Below are positions 45,564-53,056 of a stretch of DNA of 64,000 nt, piece after piece (within the stretch, counting starts at the first letter, position 1; every line of letters begins with the position of its first letter). The notes beneath the pieces were generated by a model. That model was not told where the DNA came from, searched no databases, and was given only the letters and a program-made list of their open reading frames with translations. This DNA comes from CAYVQF01 sp964454015. GTDB taxonomy: Bacteria; Myxococcota_A; Bradymonadia; UBA4248. The stretch covers positions 186,001 to 250,000 of the forward strand of contig CAYVQF010000001.1 of the NCBI GenBank assembly GCA_964454015.1, given 5' to 3'. A program made the position numbers and the translations under genes.

Positions 45564-47444
45564 ATGCAGACGCTAGAATTCGCAGCACAGATCGGCTTGG
45601 ATGTCGGTGTGCCGTGGCTGTCCTTGGTGGTGTGGTTGCCGCTGTTGGGAGCCCTGTGGCTTTTGTTGCTGCCAGCGGCACAGAAGCCGTTGATTCGGGG
45701 CACGGCGTTGGTGGTGACGCTGTTGGAGTTGGCGCTGTGCGGTGTGCTCTTCATCGGCTTTCAGGCTGATTACCGGGCCTTTCAGTATGTGGAGACCCTG
45801 GCGTGGATTCCCCAGCTTGGGGCGACCTATACCATAGGCTTGGATGGGGTTTCGTTGTGGCTGGTGTTATTGACGGCATTGTTGGCGCCGATCATGGTGC
45901 TGAGCAGTCGTCGTTCCGTGGTGCAGGGTGAGAAGGGCTTTTACGTCTGTTTGTTGGCCTTACAGACGGGCATCATTGGGGCTTTGGCGGCGCTGGATGT
46001 GCTGTTGTTCTACTTTTTCTGGGAGATCATGCTGATCCCGATGGTGTTGTTGATCGGCCTGTGGGGTGGCGAGCGGAGAGTCTATGCGTCGGTGAAGTTC
46101 TTTTTGTTCACCATGGTGGGTTCGCTGTTGATGCTGGTGGCGATTCTCTACCTCTATTTTCAGACGGCGGGTGTGACCTTGGACGGGGGCTATTCTTTTA
46201 GCCTGACAGCGTTTTTGGCGGTGCCGCTGACGGGTACGGAGCAGGCCTGGCTCTATGGTGCGTTCTTTGTGGCGTTTGCCATCAAGATCCCTCTCTTTCC
46301 CCTACACACCTGGTTGCCCGATGCGCACACCGAGGCGCCGACGGCTGGCTCGGTGGTGCTGGCGGCGGTGCTGCTGAAGCTCGGGGCCTATGGCCTCTTC
46401 CGTTTCGCGATGCCCTTGTTTCCTTTGGCGGTGTTGCGTTTTGCCGGTTTGGTCGGGGCGCTGGCGGTGATCGGCATCATCTATGGTGGTTTGGTGGCGA
46501 TGGTGCAGAAGGACATCAAGCGGCTGATTGCTTACTCTTCGGTGAGTCACCTTGGTTTCGTGGTGTTGGGTTTGATGGCGCTGACGCCGCAGGGGGTGGA
46601 GGGTGCGCTTTTTCAGATGTTGGCCCATGGGATCTCGACGGGGGCGTTGTTTTTGTGCATCGGCATTCTCTACGAGCGACGCCACACGCGTTTGATCAGC
46701 GACTTTGGCGGTCTCGCTCGGCAGACGCCTGTGTTTGCAGCGGTCTTTTTGATCATGGTTTTGGCGAGCGCTGCGTTACCGGGCTTGAATGGCTTTCCGG
46801 GCGAGTTTTTGGTGTTGTTGGGTACCTTTAGCAGCGGGGTCTTTGGTGCTGGTTGGGCGCAGGCGTTGGCTGCCTTGGCAGCGACGGGCATGATTTTGTC
46901 GGCGGTGTATCTCTTGTGGTCCTACCAGCGGGTGATGCTGGGGCCGTTGAGTAACCCCAAGAATCGGCAGTTGCGCGACATGAATCTGCGGGAGTGGATC
47001 TACATGGGTCCGCTGGTGGTATTGGTTTTCGTGATGGGGGTTTTCCCCAACTTGATTTTGGACGATTTGCGGCCGGCCAGTCACGAGTTTTTCCGTCTTT
47101 TCAATGCGAAGCTGGCGCGCAGCGGTGTGATCGCGGCGCCGGAGATGCCTGAGTTGAGCGCTGCCGATTTGTCCTATTATCCGGGGGTGGAGGCGTTGGC
47201 GCTGAGGGCGGTGCCCGCGGCGGTCGAGCGCAGGGGTGATGGGGATGTAGCGGGGTGCTACAAGTTGCGCGCCGATGTGGTCCTGCAGGCTCTGGGGGCG
47301 GCGCAGGGAGTGGCCGGCATCGGTCGAGTGGAGGGGAGTCCGCGGACGGCGATGTTGGTAGCGCCATTTATTGGCAGCGTCTCTGAAGGTTCGGGGCTTG
47401 GGCAGGTGCGGGCTTTGGGTGGCAATGGCGAGGTAGGTCGATGA
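45564..47444 (+). CDS. nuoM: Complex I NuoM subunit with a C-terminal extension
   Basis: 626-residue NuoM, against about 510 in E. coli. It has PLFPLHTWLPDAHTEAPTAGSV, KDIKRLIAYSSVSHLG and YYPG-type features. About 14 helices end near residue 515 (VVLVFVMGVFPNLILDD). The last 105 residues form a soluble tail with one Cys (VAGCYKL) and no visible helix. With N- and C-termini of NuoM both outside, the tail should be periplasmic. ATG at 45564 with GAAGG upstream; a TTG two codons earlier is less likely. Overlaps nuoN by four bases. Confidence 0.9.
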   Translation: MQTLEFAAQIGLDVGVPWLSLVVWLPLLGALWLLLLPAAQKPLIRGTALVVTLLELALCGVLFIGFQADYRAFQYVETLAWIPQLGATYTIGLDGVSLWLVLLTALLAPIMVLSSRRSVVQGEKGFYVCLLALQTGIIGALAALDVLLFYFFWEIMLIPMVLLIGLWGGERRVYASVKFFLFTMVGSLLMLVAILYLYFQTAGVTLDGGYSFSLTAFLAVPLTGTEQAWLYGAFFVAFAIKIPLFPLHTWLPDAHTEAPTAGSVVLAAVLLKLGAYGLFRFAMPLFPLAVLRFAGLVGALAVIGIIYGGLVAMVQKDIKRLIAYSSVSHLGFVVLGLMALTPQGVEGALFQMLAHGISTGALFLCIGILYERRHTRLISDFGGLARQTPVFAAVFLIMVLASAALPGLNGFPGEFLVLLGTFSSGVFGAGWAQALAALAATGMILSAVYLLWSYQRVMLGPLSNPKNRQLRDMNLREWIYMGPLVVLVFVMGVFPNLILDDLRPASHEFFRLFNAKLARSGVIAAPEMPELSAADLSYYPGVEALALRAVPAAVERRGDGDVAGCYKLRADVVLQALGAAQGVAGIGRVEGSPRTAMLVAPFIGSVSEGSGLGQVRALGGNGEVGR

Positions 47445-49147
47445 TTGTGAAAAGTGCAGATGTGCTGACCTTGCTGCCCTTTCTTGCGGTGCTAGGTGTG
47501 GCCGTTCTGGTGTTGGTGATGGATCTTTTCCACCGGACGGCGCAGCAGCGGGGCTACCTGGCGCACGTATCGGCGGTGGGTCTGGTGGTGGCTTTTGGCG
47601 CGGTGTTCTACGTCAGCAAGCAGGTGGTGCCGGGTGATGCTTTTGGCGGGATGCTGTACCACGATGGCTTTACTCTTTTTTTGGATGGGATATTTCTCCT
47701 GGCGGCGTTGGTGACGGTGTTGCTATCACCGCGGTATTTGCAGGCGCACGGTGTGGAGTCGGGGGAGTATTACGTTCTGGTTTTGATGGCGACGGCGGGG
47801 ATGATGCTCATGGCTGCGGCTGGGCATTTGTTGATGCTCTTCGTGGCGCTGGAGATGATGTCCTTGGCGGTCTATGTGTTGGTGGGATATTTCCGCCAGG
47901 ACGGCCGCAGTGCCGAGGCGGCGATGAAGTATTTCTTCCTCGGGGCCTTTGCGAGCGCGTTGTTTTTGTATGGCAGCGCGCTGGTGTATGGGGTGTGTGG
48001 TTCCCTCCATTTTGAATCCATCGCCGTGGCGATTGGTTCTTCCATGCAGGCGGGGGACGGCGCTCTGGTGTTGCGCGAGGGGATGGGGTCGGCGACGCTG
48101 GATCCCTTGTTGTACATTGGCGTTTTGCTGTTGCTGGTGGGGATGGCGTTCAAGGTTGCCTTGGTGCCATTCCACATGTGGGCTCCCGATGCTTATAGCG
48201 GCGCCCCGATGACGGTGGTGGGCTTCATGGCGACAGGGGTCAAGGCAGCGGCCTTTGGTGCTTTGATACGGTTTTTGTTCATCGCCTTGGGGCCAGAGGT
48301 GACGCGCCTGGATGGGCAGGGGTGGGTGCAGCTCTTTTTCTACTTGTCATTGCTGACGATGATCCTGGGGAACCTGGTGGCGCTGGTTCAGGACGAGATC
48401 AAACGTATGCTGGCCTACGCCTCGATAGCGCATGCTGGTTATGGGATGGTCGGTTTGGTGGCAGCGGGCTATTTTGGTGCCGTGGGCGATGGCGCGCCGG
48501 TGCTGGGCTATGCGGGTAGCAGTTCGGTATTGTTTTATTTGTTTACCTACGCTGTGGCGACCTTGGGTGTCTTTGGGGTGCTGTCCTATTTGGGTTACAG
48601 CGGCCGCGACGTGCGTCGGATTACGGATTTGTCGGGTCTGGCGCGGTCTCACCCGGGCTTGGCGGCAATGATGGGCTTTTTCCTGTTGTCCAGCGCAGGC
48701 ATTCCCATGACGGCGGGCTTCATGGGGAAGTTCTATGTGTTCAAGATGGCCGTGGTTGCCGGGACGGTGAATCAGGATCCGGCCTTTTTTGTTTTGGTGG
48801 TGGTAGCGGTGTTGGCGAGTATGGGGGGCGCCTATTACTATCTTCGGGTGATCGTCTGCATGTATATGAAGGAGGCGACGGTGGCGTTGGAAGTACGCCG
48901 CAGTCAGCCGGCGATGGTGGTGCTGGCGTTATTGGCGGGGCTGGTTTTGTGGGTGGGGGTGATGCCGAAGACGCTTTTCGAGTGGACGAGCGAAGGGATG
49001 AGGGATTTTCAGGGTGCCGTCGCCTACCCGGATCGGCGTTTCGTTCCAGAAGCGTATGTGCCTCAGGGTTTGAATCCGTTGGTGGAGGAGGGCGCTGTGC
49101 CCTTGCAGGTGGTTCCCAAGGGCGGATCTGGAGGCGTTGTTGAGTGA
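47441..49147 (+). CDS. nuoN: Complex I NuoN subunit
   Basis: 568-residue NuoN, somewhat longer than usual (about 480-500). It shows KVALVPFHMWAPDAYSGAPMTVVGFMATG and QDEIKRMLAYASIAHAGY, the functional Lys positions of the antiporter-like family. The end has a roughly 50-residue soluble tail (QGAVAYPDRRFVP onward) after the last helix, predicted periplasmic. ATG overlaps the nuoM stop (ATGA). It is the last nuo gene here. Confidence 0.93.
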   Translation: MIVKSADVLTLLPFLAVLGVAVLVLVMDLFHRTAQQRGYLAHVSAVGLVVAFGAVFYVSKQVVPGDAFGGMLYHDGFTLFLDGIFLLAALVTVLLSPRYLQAHGVESGEYYVLVLMATAGMMLMAAAGHLLMLFVALEMMSLAVYVLVGYFRQDGRSAEAAMKYFFLGAFASALFLYGSALVYGVCGSLHFESIAVAIGSSMQAGDGALVLREGMGSATLDPLLYIGVLLLLVGMAFKVALVPFHMWAPDAYSGAPMTVVGFMATGVKAAAFGALIRFLFIALGPEVTRLDGQGWVQLFFYLSLLTMILGNLVALVQDEIKRMLAYASIAHAGYGMVGLVAAGYFGAVGDGAPVLGYAGSSSVLFYLFTYAVATLGVFGVLSYLGYSGRDVRRITDLSGLARSHPGLAAMMGFFLLSSAGIPMTAGFMGKFYVFKMAVVAGTVNQDPAFFVLVVVAVLASMGGAYYYLRVIVCMYMKEATVALEVRRSQPAMVVLALLAGLVLWVGVMPKTLFEWTSEGMRDFQGAVAYPDRRFVPEAYVPQGLNPLVEEGAVPLQVVPKGGSGGVVE

Positions 49148-49169
49148 GTGCCACGAAGAGAGAGAGCTT

Positions 49170-49370
49170 ATGTCGGTGAGAGAAGGGCGCGGTCGATGGC
49201 AGTGGGCGGAGGAAGACCCGACGGTCTTGATCGTTCTGACCTTTCTATTGGTGTTGATGCTGAGTCTTCCGTGGCCAGCGTGTGGTCCGGCGCGGGCTCG
49301 CGGGGGCAGTGTTTCGTTGGTGAGTTGGGTGGGTGAGCATTTGGCGGTGTCTGGGGGGGAGCAGGATTGA
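49170..49370 (+). CDS. Small single-helix membrane protein
   Basis: 66 residues: a charged Trp-containing N-terminus, one membrane helix (about residues 19-37, LIVLTFLLVLMLSLP) and a short Gly/Ser-rich end. A ribosome site AGAGAGAG precedes the ATG. It lies 22 bases after nuoN, and its stop overlaps the start of the next gene (TTGA), so it may be part of the operon and possibly a small accessory subunit; that is a guess. Confidence 0.5.
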   Translation: MSVREGRGRWQWAEEDPTVLIVLTFLLVLMLSLPWPACGPARARGGSVSLVSWVGEHLAVSGGEQD

Positions 49371-49807
49371 GCGCAGTTGACGGTGAAGCGATGGCTCGGA
49401 TGCGACGGCGGGTGTTTTTTCGCGAGGGTTTGCGTTTCAGTTGTCAGCGATGTGGGGCGTGTTGCACGGGGGCGCCGGGCACGGTCTATTTCACTTTGGG
49501 TGAGGTGGAGGCATTGGCTGGTGCTCAGGGTCGTTCGGTGGAGGCTTTGTTGGGGGAGAAGTTCTATCCCTACCGCGATGGCTATAGTGCGCGGGAGTAT
49601 GAGGATGGTCGCTGCGTGTTTTTTGCCGCGGGTTGTACGATTTATGAGCAGCGGCCGGCGCAGTGCCGTACTTTTCCGTTTTGGTTGAAGATATTGCGTT
49701 CGGAGGAGCGCTGGCGGGCGCTGGCGGAGCAATGTCCGGGGGTGGATCAAGGCGAGGTTCATGATTACGAAGCGATCTTGCGCATCGTGGGAGAGAGTCC
49801 GCTGTAG
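49367..49807 (+). CDS. YkgJ-type Cys-cluster (CxxCxxCC) protein
   Basis: 146-residue protein of the UPF0153/YkgJ Cys-cluster family. It has the signature CQRCGACCTG, then CVFFAAGCTIYEQRPAQCRTFPFW. These Cys probably bind zinc or an iron-sulfur cluster. The TTG start overlaps the upstream stop and is preceded by GGGGGGAG; ATG 49391 is an alternative. The cellular role of the family is unknown. Confidence 0.85.
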   Translation: MSAVDGEAMARMRRRVFFREGLRFSCQRCGACCTGAPGTVYFTLGEVEALAGAQGRSVEALLGEKFYPYRDGYSAREYEDGRCVFFAAGCTIYEQRPAQCRTFPFWLKILRSEERWRALAEQCPGVDQGEVHDYEAILRIVGESPL

Positions 49808-49833
49808 CAGCAGTGGCTGGCGGGAAATGTGGG

Positions 49834-49862
49834 TTGACGTGCGGGCGTGAGAGCCCTTAAGA
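49834..49862 (+). promoter_or_regulatory. Weak promoter candidate for the proA operon
   Basis: TTGACG (49834-49839), 17-base spacer, TTAAGA (49857-49862). A small GGGC/GCCC hairpin followed by TTAAGATTTT overlaps it and may instead end the preceding operon. Confidence 0.3.
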
Positions 49863-49940
49863 TTTTGCTAGGATTGCGTTGGTGCGGGCGCTCTGGGAGG
49901 GGGTGGCTGTTGCTGCGCGTGGTTGGGAGGAAGTGAGGAC

Positions 49941-51218
49941 TTGCAGAGCCCAGACAATCTTTTTGAATGCGTCCGTGCCATTGCCCTCGCGGCCAAGGCT
50001 GCTGCACCTGGTTTGGCTGGTGCGGATCTCGGCACTCGAAACGGGGCATTGTTGGCGGCTGCGGACTTTCTTTTGCGCGACCTGGATAAGGTGTTGGCGG
50101 CCAATGGTGAGGATTTGGCCCAGGCGCGCTCTGCTGGGATGAGTGAAGCCATGTTGGACCGCTTGCGCCTCGACGCGCCGCGGGTGGAGGGGATGGCTGC
50201 GGCGTTGCGCTCCCTGGTCGGGTTGCCGGACCCGTTGGGCGGGGTGGACGAGATGTGGACGCGCCCGAACCAGCTTCGCGTGGGGCGGCGGCGTATTCCT
50301 TTGGGGGTGATCGGCATCATCTACGAGGCGCGCCCCAATGTTTCGAGTGACGCGGCGGGCCTGTGTATCAAGAGTGGCAACGCGGTGATTCTCAAGGGGG
50401 GGCGCGAGGCGCTGCAGAGCAATCGTGCGATCGTGGCGGTCATGCAAGAGGGATTGCGTCACGTTGGTCTCGATCCGGCGGCGGTCTCTTATGTGCCGTA
50501 TGTGGAGCGGGAGGCGGTGGCCCATCTGCTGACGCTCGAAGAGGCGATCGATCTGGTGATTCCGCGTGGTGGCGAGGGATTGATCCGCTTCGTGACTGAG
50601 CACGCGACGATGCCCGTCATCAAGCATTACAAGGGGGTGTGTCACATTTACGTGCATGAGACGGCGGAAGTAGGGATGGTGACGCCCATCGTGTTGAACG
50701 CCAAGGTACAGCGGCCGAGTGTGTGCAACGCCGTGGAGACCTTATTGGTGGATGCCCGTTGGCCGGTGGCGCACCTGCGCGCGGTGGCAGAGGCGTTGTG
50801 GAATGCCGGCGTGACGCTGCATGTTTGTGCAGAGAGTCACGTGGTGTTGGGTGACCATGCGCAGTGTGTTTTGGCGACGGACGAGGATTGGGGCCGAGAG
50901 TATCTGAGCTTGGATTTGGCCGTGCGGATTGTGAGAGACCAAGAGGCGGCGGTGGCGCATATTCGGCGCTATGGTTCGCTGCACACGGAGGCCATTTTGA
51001 CGTCGTCCTATGCCGCGGCGGAGCGTTTTTTGGCGGAGGTAGACTCTTCAACGGTGATGGTGAATGCGTCGACGCGGTTTGCTGACGGCGGTGAGCTTGG
51101 GCTGGGGGCTGAGATTGGGATAAGCACGACGAAGCTACACGCGTTTGGCCCCATGGGCTTGCGTGAGTTGACCACGACGAAGTTCGTCGTATATGGCCAG
51201 GGTCAGGTTCGGGTTTGA
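49941..51218 (+). CDS. proA: Glutamate-5-semialdehyde dehydrogenase (gamma-glutamyl phosphate reductase)
   Basis: 425-residue ProA, which reduces glutamyl phosphate with NADPH in proline synthesis. It shows VIGIIYEARPNV, KSGNAVILKGG, and the catalytic Cys in PSVCNAVETLLV. The start is uncertain: the TTG at 49941 lies ten bases from GGGAGG, and another TTG at 49923 is in frame. No proB is visible here. It is followed by rsfS and rlmH, a common neighbourhood in bacteria. Confidence 0.95.
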   Translation: MQSPDNLFECVRAIALAAKAAAPGLAGADLGTRNGALLAAADFLLRDLDKVLAANGEDLAQARSAGMSEAMLDRLRLDAPRVEGMAAALRSLVGLPDPLGGVDEMWTRPNQLRVGRRRIPLGVIGIIYEARPNVSSDAAGLCIKSGNAVILKGGREALQSNRAIVAVMQEGLRHVGLDPAAVSYVPYVEREAVAHLLTLEEAIDLVIPRGGEGLIRFVTEHATMPVIKHYKGVCHIYVHETAEVGMVTPIVLNAKVQRPSVCNAVETLLVDARWPVAHLRAVAEALWNAGVTLHVCAESHVVLGDHAQCVLATDEDWGREYLSLDLAVRIVRDQEAAVAHIRRYGSLHTEAILTSSYAAAERFLAEVDSSTVMVNASTRFADGGELGLGAEIGISTTKLHAFGPMGLRELTTTKFVVYGQGQVRV

Positions 51219-51268
51219 GTGGCGGAGTCGCTCTGGGGGATGTCTCTCGAGCACAACATGGAGAAAGA

Positions 51269-51724
51269 ATGCATCAGAATCTAGCGAGACTGCAGAGTTC
51301 CAGGCCAGGCAAAGAGGTGCTGGACGAGATCGATGAAGGGAGCGAATTGGCTTATGCCATTGCTGAGGCAGCGATGGCGAAGAAAGCGCTGGACCCGGTG
51401 ATCATCGATGTGCGTGAGTTAGCGACTTATGCGGAGTATTTGGTGATTTGTACGGGTCGTAACGATAGGCACGTGCACGCCATCGCGGTGGGGATCGATG
51501 GGGAGATTGGGCCGCACCGGTTGCTGGTGGGGCGCGAGGGGCTTGGCGATGGGCAGTGGGTGTTGTTGGACTACGGCGACGTGATTGTGCACGTGTTCTG
51601 TGGGCCTGCGCGGCGGCATTTCGACCTGGAGGCGTTGTGGAGCGATGTGCCGCGCCTGCCGGTGGAAGTCCCTGAGGAGCTGCAGGGTGAGCCTGGGCTC
51701 TATGCGGGATACAGTTCTGAGTGA
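51269..51724 (+). CDS. rsfS: Ribosomal silencing factor RsfS
   Basis: 151-residue RsfS/Iojap protein, which binds ribosomal protein uL14 and blocks subunit joining in starvation. The segments VIIDVRELATYAEYLVICTG, WVLLDYGDVIVHVF and RRHFDLEALW are family marks (first split: VIIDVREL and YLVICTG). ATG at 51269 follows a GGAGAAAG. An N-terminal extension of about 20 residues is present. Confidence 0.95.
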   Translation: MHQNLARLQSSRPGKEVLDEIDEGSELAYAIAEAAMAKKALDPVIIDVRELATYAEYLVICTGRNDRHVHAIAVGIDGEIGPHRLLVGREGLGDGQWVLLDYGDVIVHVFCGPARRHFDLEALWSDVPRLPVEVPEELQGEPGLYAGYSSE

Positions 51725-51748
51725 AGTCAATGGTCTGATGGATGGGCC

Positions 51749-52210
51749 GTGCCGTTTTTGGTCATCACTATCGATAAGCTGCGTTTTGCGCCGTACCGCG
51801 CGGCGTCCGATCTCTATCTGCAGCGTCTGCGTCATTATCAAGTGACGCAAGAGCGCGAGTTGAAACCGGCGCGTGGCAAGCACAGCGATGAGCAGGTGCG
51901 GCAGTTGGAGTCCGATGCGATTTTGGCTGCCCATGTGGGGCCGGGTCCGCTGGTGGTTTTGGATGAACGCGGAGATGGTGTGGGGAGCCTAGCGCTGGCC
52001 CAGCGTCTCGACCAGTGGTGTCAACGCGGTCAGGCCGTTTCTTTTGCGGTTGGAGGGGCTTTGGGCCATGCCGGGTCGTTGCGGGAGCGGGCTGATTGGC
52101 TGTGGTCGCTGTCGCCGCTGACCTTGCCTCATGAGCTGGCGCGGGTGCTTTTGTATGAGCAGCTCTATCGCGCCATGACGATTCTACGGGGTGAGCCTTA
52201 CCACAAGTGA
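51749..52210 (+). CDS. rlmH: 23S rRNA (pseudouridine-1915 N3) methyltransferase RlmH
   Basis: 153-residue SPOUT methyltransferase RlmH. The knot region reads LVVLDERGD, then FAVGGALGHAGSLRERAD, and the C-terminal LPHELARVLLYEQLYRAMTI (split: LPHELARVLL, EQLYRAMTI) and EPYHK match RlmH. GTG start. It methylates a pseudouridine in helix 69 of 23S rRNA. Confidence 0.95.
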   Translation: MPFLVITIDKLRFAPYRAASDLYLQRLRHYQVTQERELKPARGKHSDEQVRQLESDAILAAHVGPGPLVVLDERGDGVGSLALAQRLDQWCQRGQAVSFAVGGALGHAGSLRERADWLWSLSPLTLPHELARVLLYEQLYRAMTILRGEPYHK

Positions 52211-52219
52211 GGTGGGCGA

Positions 52220-52909
52220 ATGGGGGCAGGTGGCGCAATGATGCGGCGCGTTCTCGAGCATTTGGCGGCGATGGTTTGGCCGCAGCGCTGTCCAGGCTGT
52301 GATGTTTTGGTCGAGGAAGAGGGCGCGTACTTTTGTAGTGCCTGTAGGGAGACGCTGCGTTTGTGTGGCGCGATTTCGGCGCCTCTTGGCTACGAGGCCG
52401 CCAGCGCTTTGTATCTCTACGAGGGGTCCGTACAGACGGCGCTCTGCCGCTGGAAGTACGGCCAGCGGGAGAGCGCTGGGGCGTCGTTGTTAGGTCAGAG
52501 TCGCGCGGCTTTGGCGGCGCACTTGCCGCCCATGCCTGCCGGGACGTTGGTTGTGCCGGTGCCGCCCCACCCTTCCAAGGTTCGGGAGCGGGGTTTCGAT
52601 CCGGCCTGGACGATAGGGCGTCTGGTGGCCGACCTGTTAATGGCGCGTGGGGATGGGGCGCCAGGGGTGCGCTTTTCGGATCGCGCCTTGTGGCGTCAGC
52701 GGGCGACGCTGGCGCAAGCGTCGTTGGCGCTCGAGGCCCGGGCGGCGAATGTGGCGGGTGCTTTTGCGGCGTCGGACATGGGGGGCAAGGTGGTGGTGGT
52801 GGTAGACGACGTGCATACTACGGGGGCGACGGCTTCGGCTTGCGCGACGGCGTGCATGAGCGCGGGGGCAGGAGGGCTCTATTTTTTTGCGCTGGCAGCG
52901 ACGCCATGA
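52220..52909 (+). CDS. ComF/GntX-type phosphoribosyltransferase-like protein
   Basis: 229-residue ComF-family protein. A zinc ribbon (CPGC, CSAC) is at residues 24-43. The C-terminal phosphoribosyltransferase fold has VVPVPPHPSKVRERGFDPAW and the PRPP-loop VVVVDDVHTTGAT (first split: VPVPPHP and RERGFDPA). ComF proteins are linked with DNA uptake or nucleotide salvage; in this context the role is not known. Start ATG 52220 is taken; ATG 52238 is possible. Confidence 0.85.
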   Translation: MGAGGAMMRRVLEHLAAMVWPQRCPGCDVLVEEEGAYFCSACRETLRLCGAISAPLGYEAASALYLYEGSVQTALCRWKYGQRESAGASLLGQSRAALAAHLPPMPAGTLVVPVPPHPSKVRERGFDPAWTIGRLVADLLMARGDGAPGVRFSDRALWRQRATLAQASLALEARAANVAGAFAASDMGGKVVVVVDDVHTTGATASACATACMSAGAGGLYFFALAATP

Positions 52910-53020
52910 GGCTAAGCCTCTGAGTGGCTCGTGAAGCGAGGTCTGACTTGCGTGCAGTGCCGGGCGCTGGTAGAGGAAGGTTAGGGGGCAAGTCTAGGTG
53001 GGTGAGTGAGATGCGGTGAT

Positions 53021-53032
53021 GCACCGCGGTGC
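53021..53032. promoter_or_regulatory. 12-base perfect palindrome before the kinase gene
   Basis: GCACCGCGGTGC is self-complementary and lies 24 bases before the kinase ATG. A second small inverted repeat (GAGGCT/AGCCTC) overlaps the comF stop near 52908-52922. Either could be an operator or a chance GC palindrome. Confidence 0.25.
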
Positions 53033-53056
53033 GTCGCGGTCATGGGAGAGTGAAGG

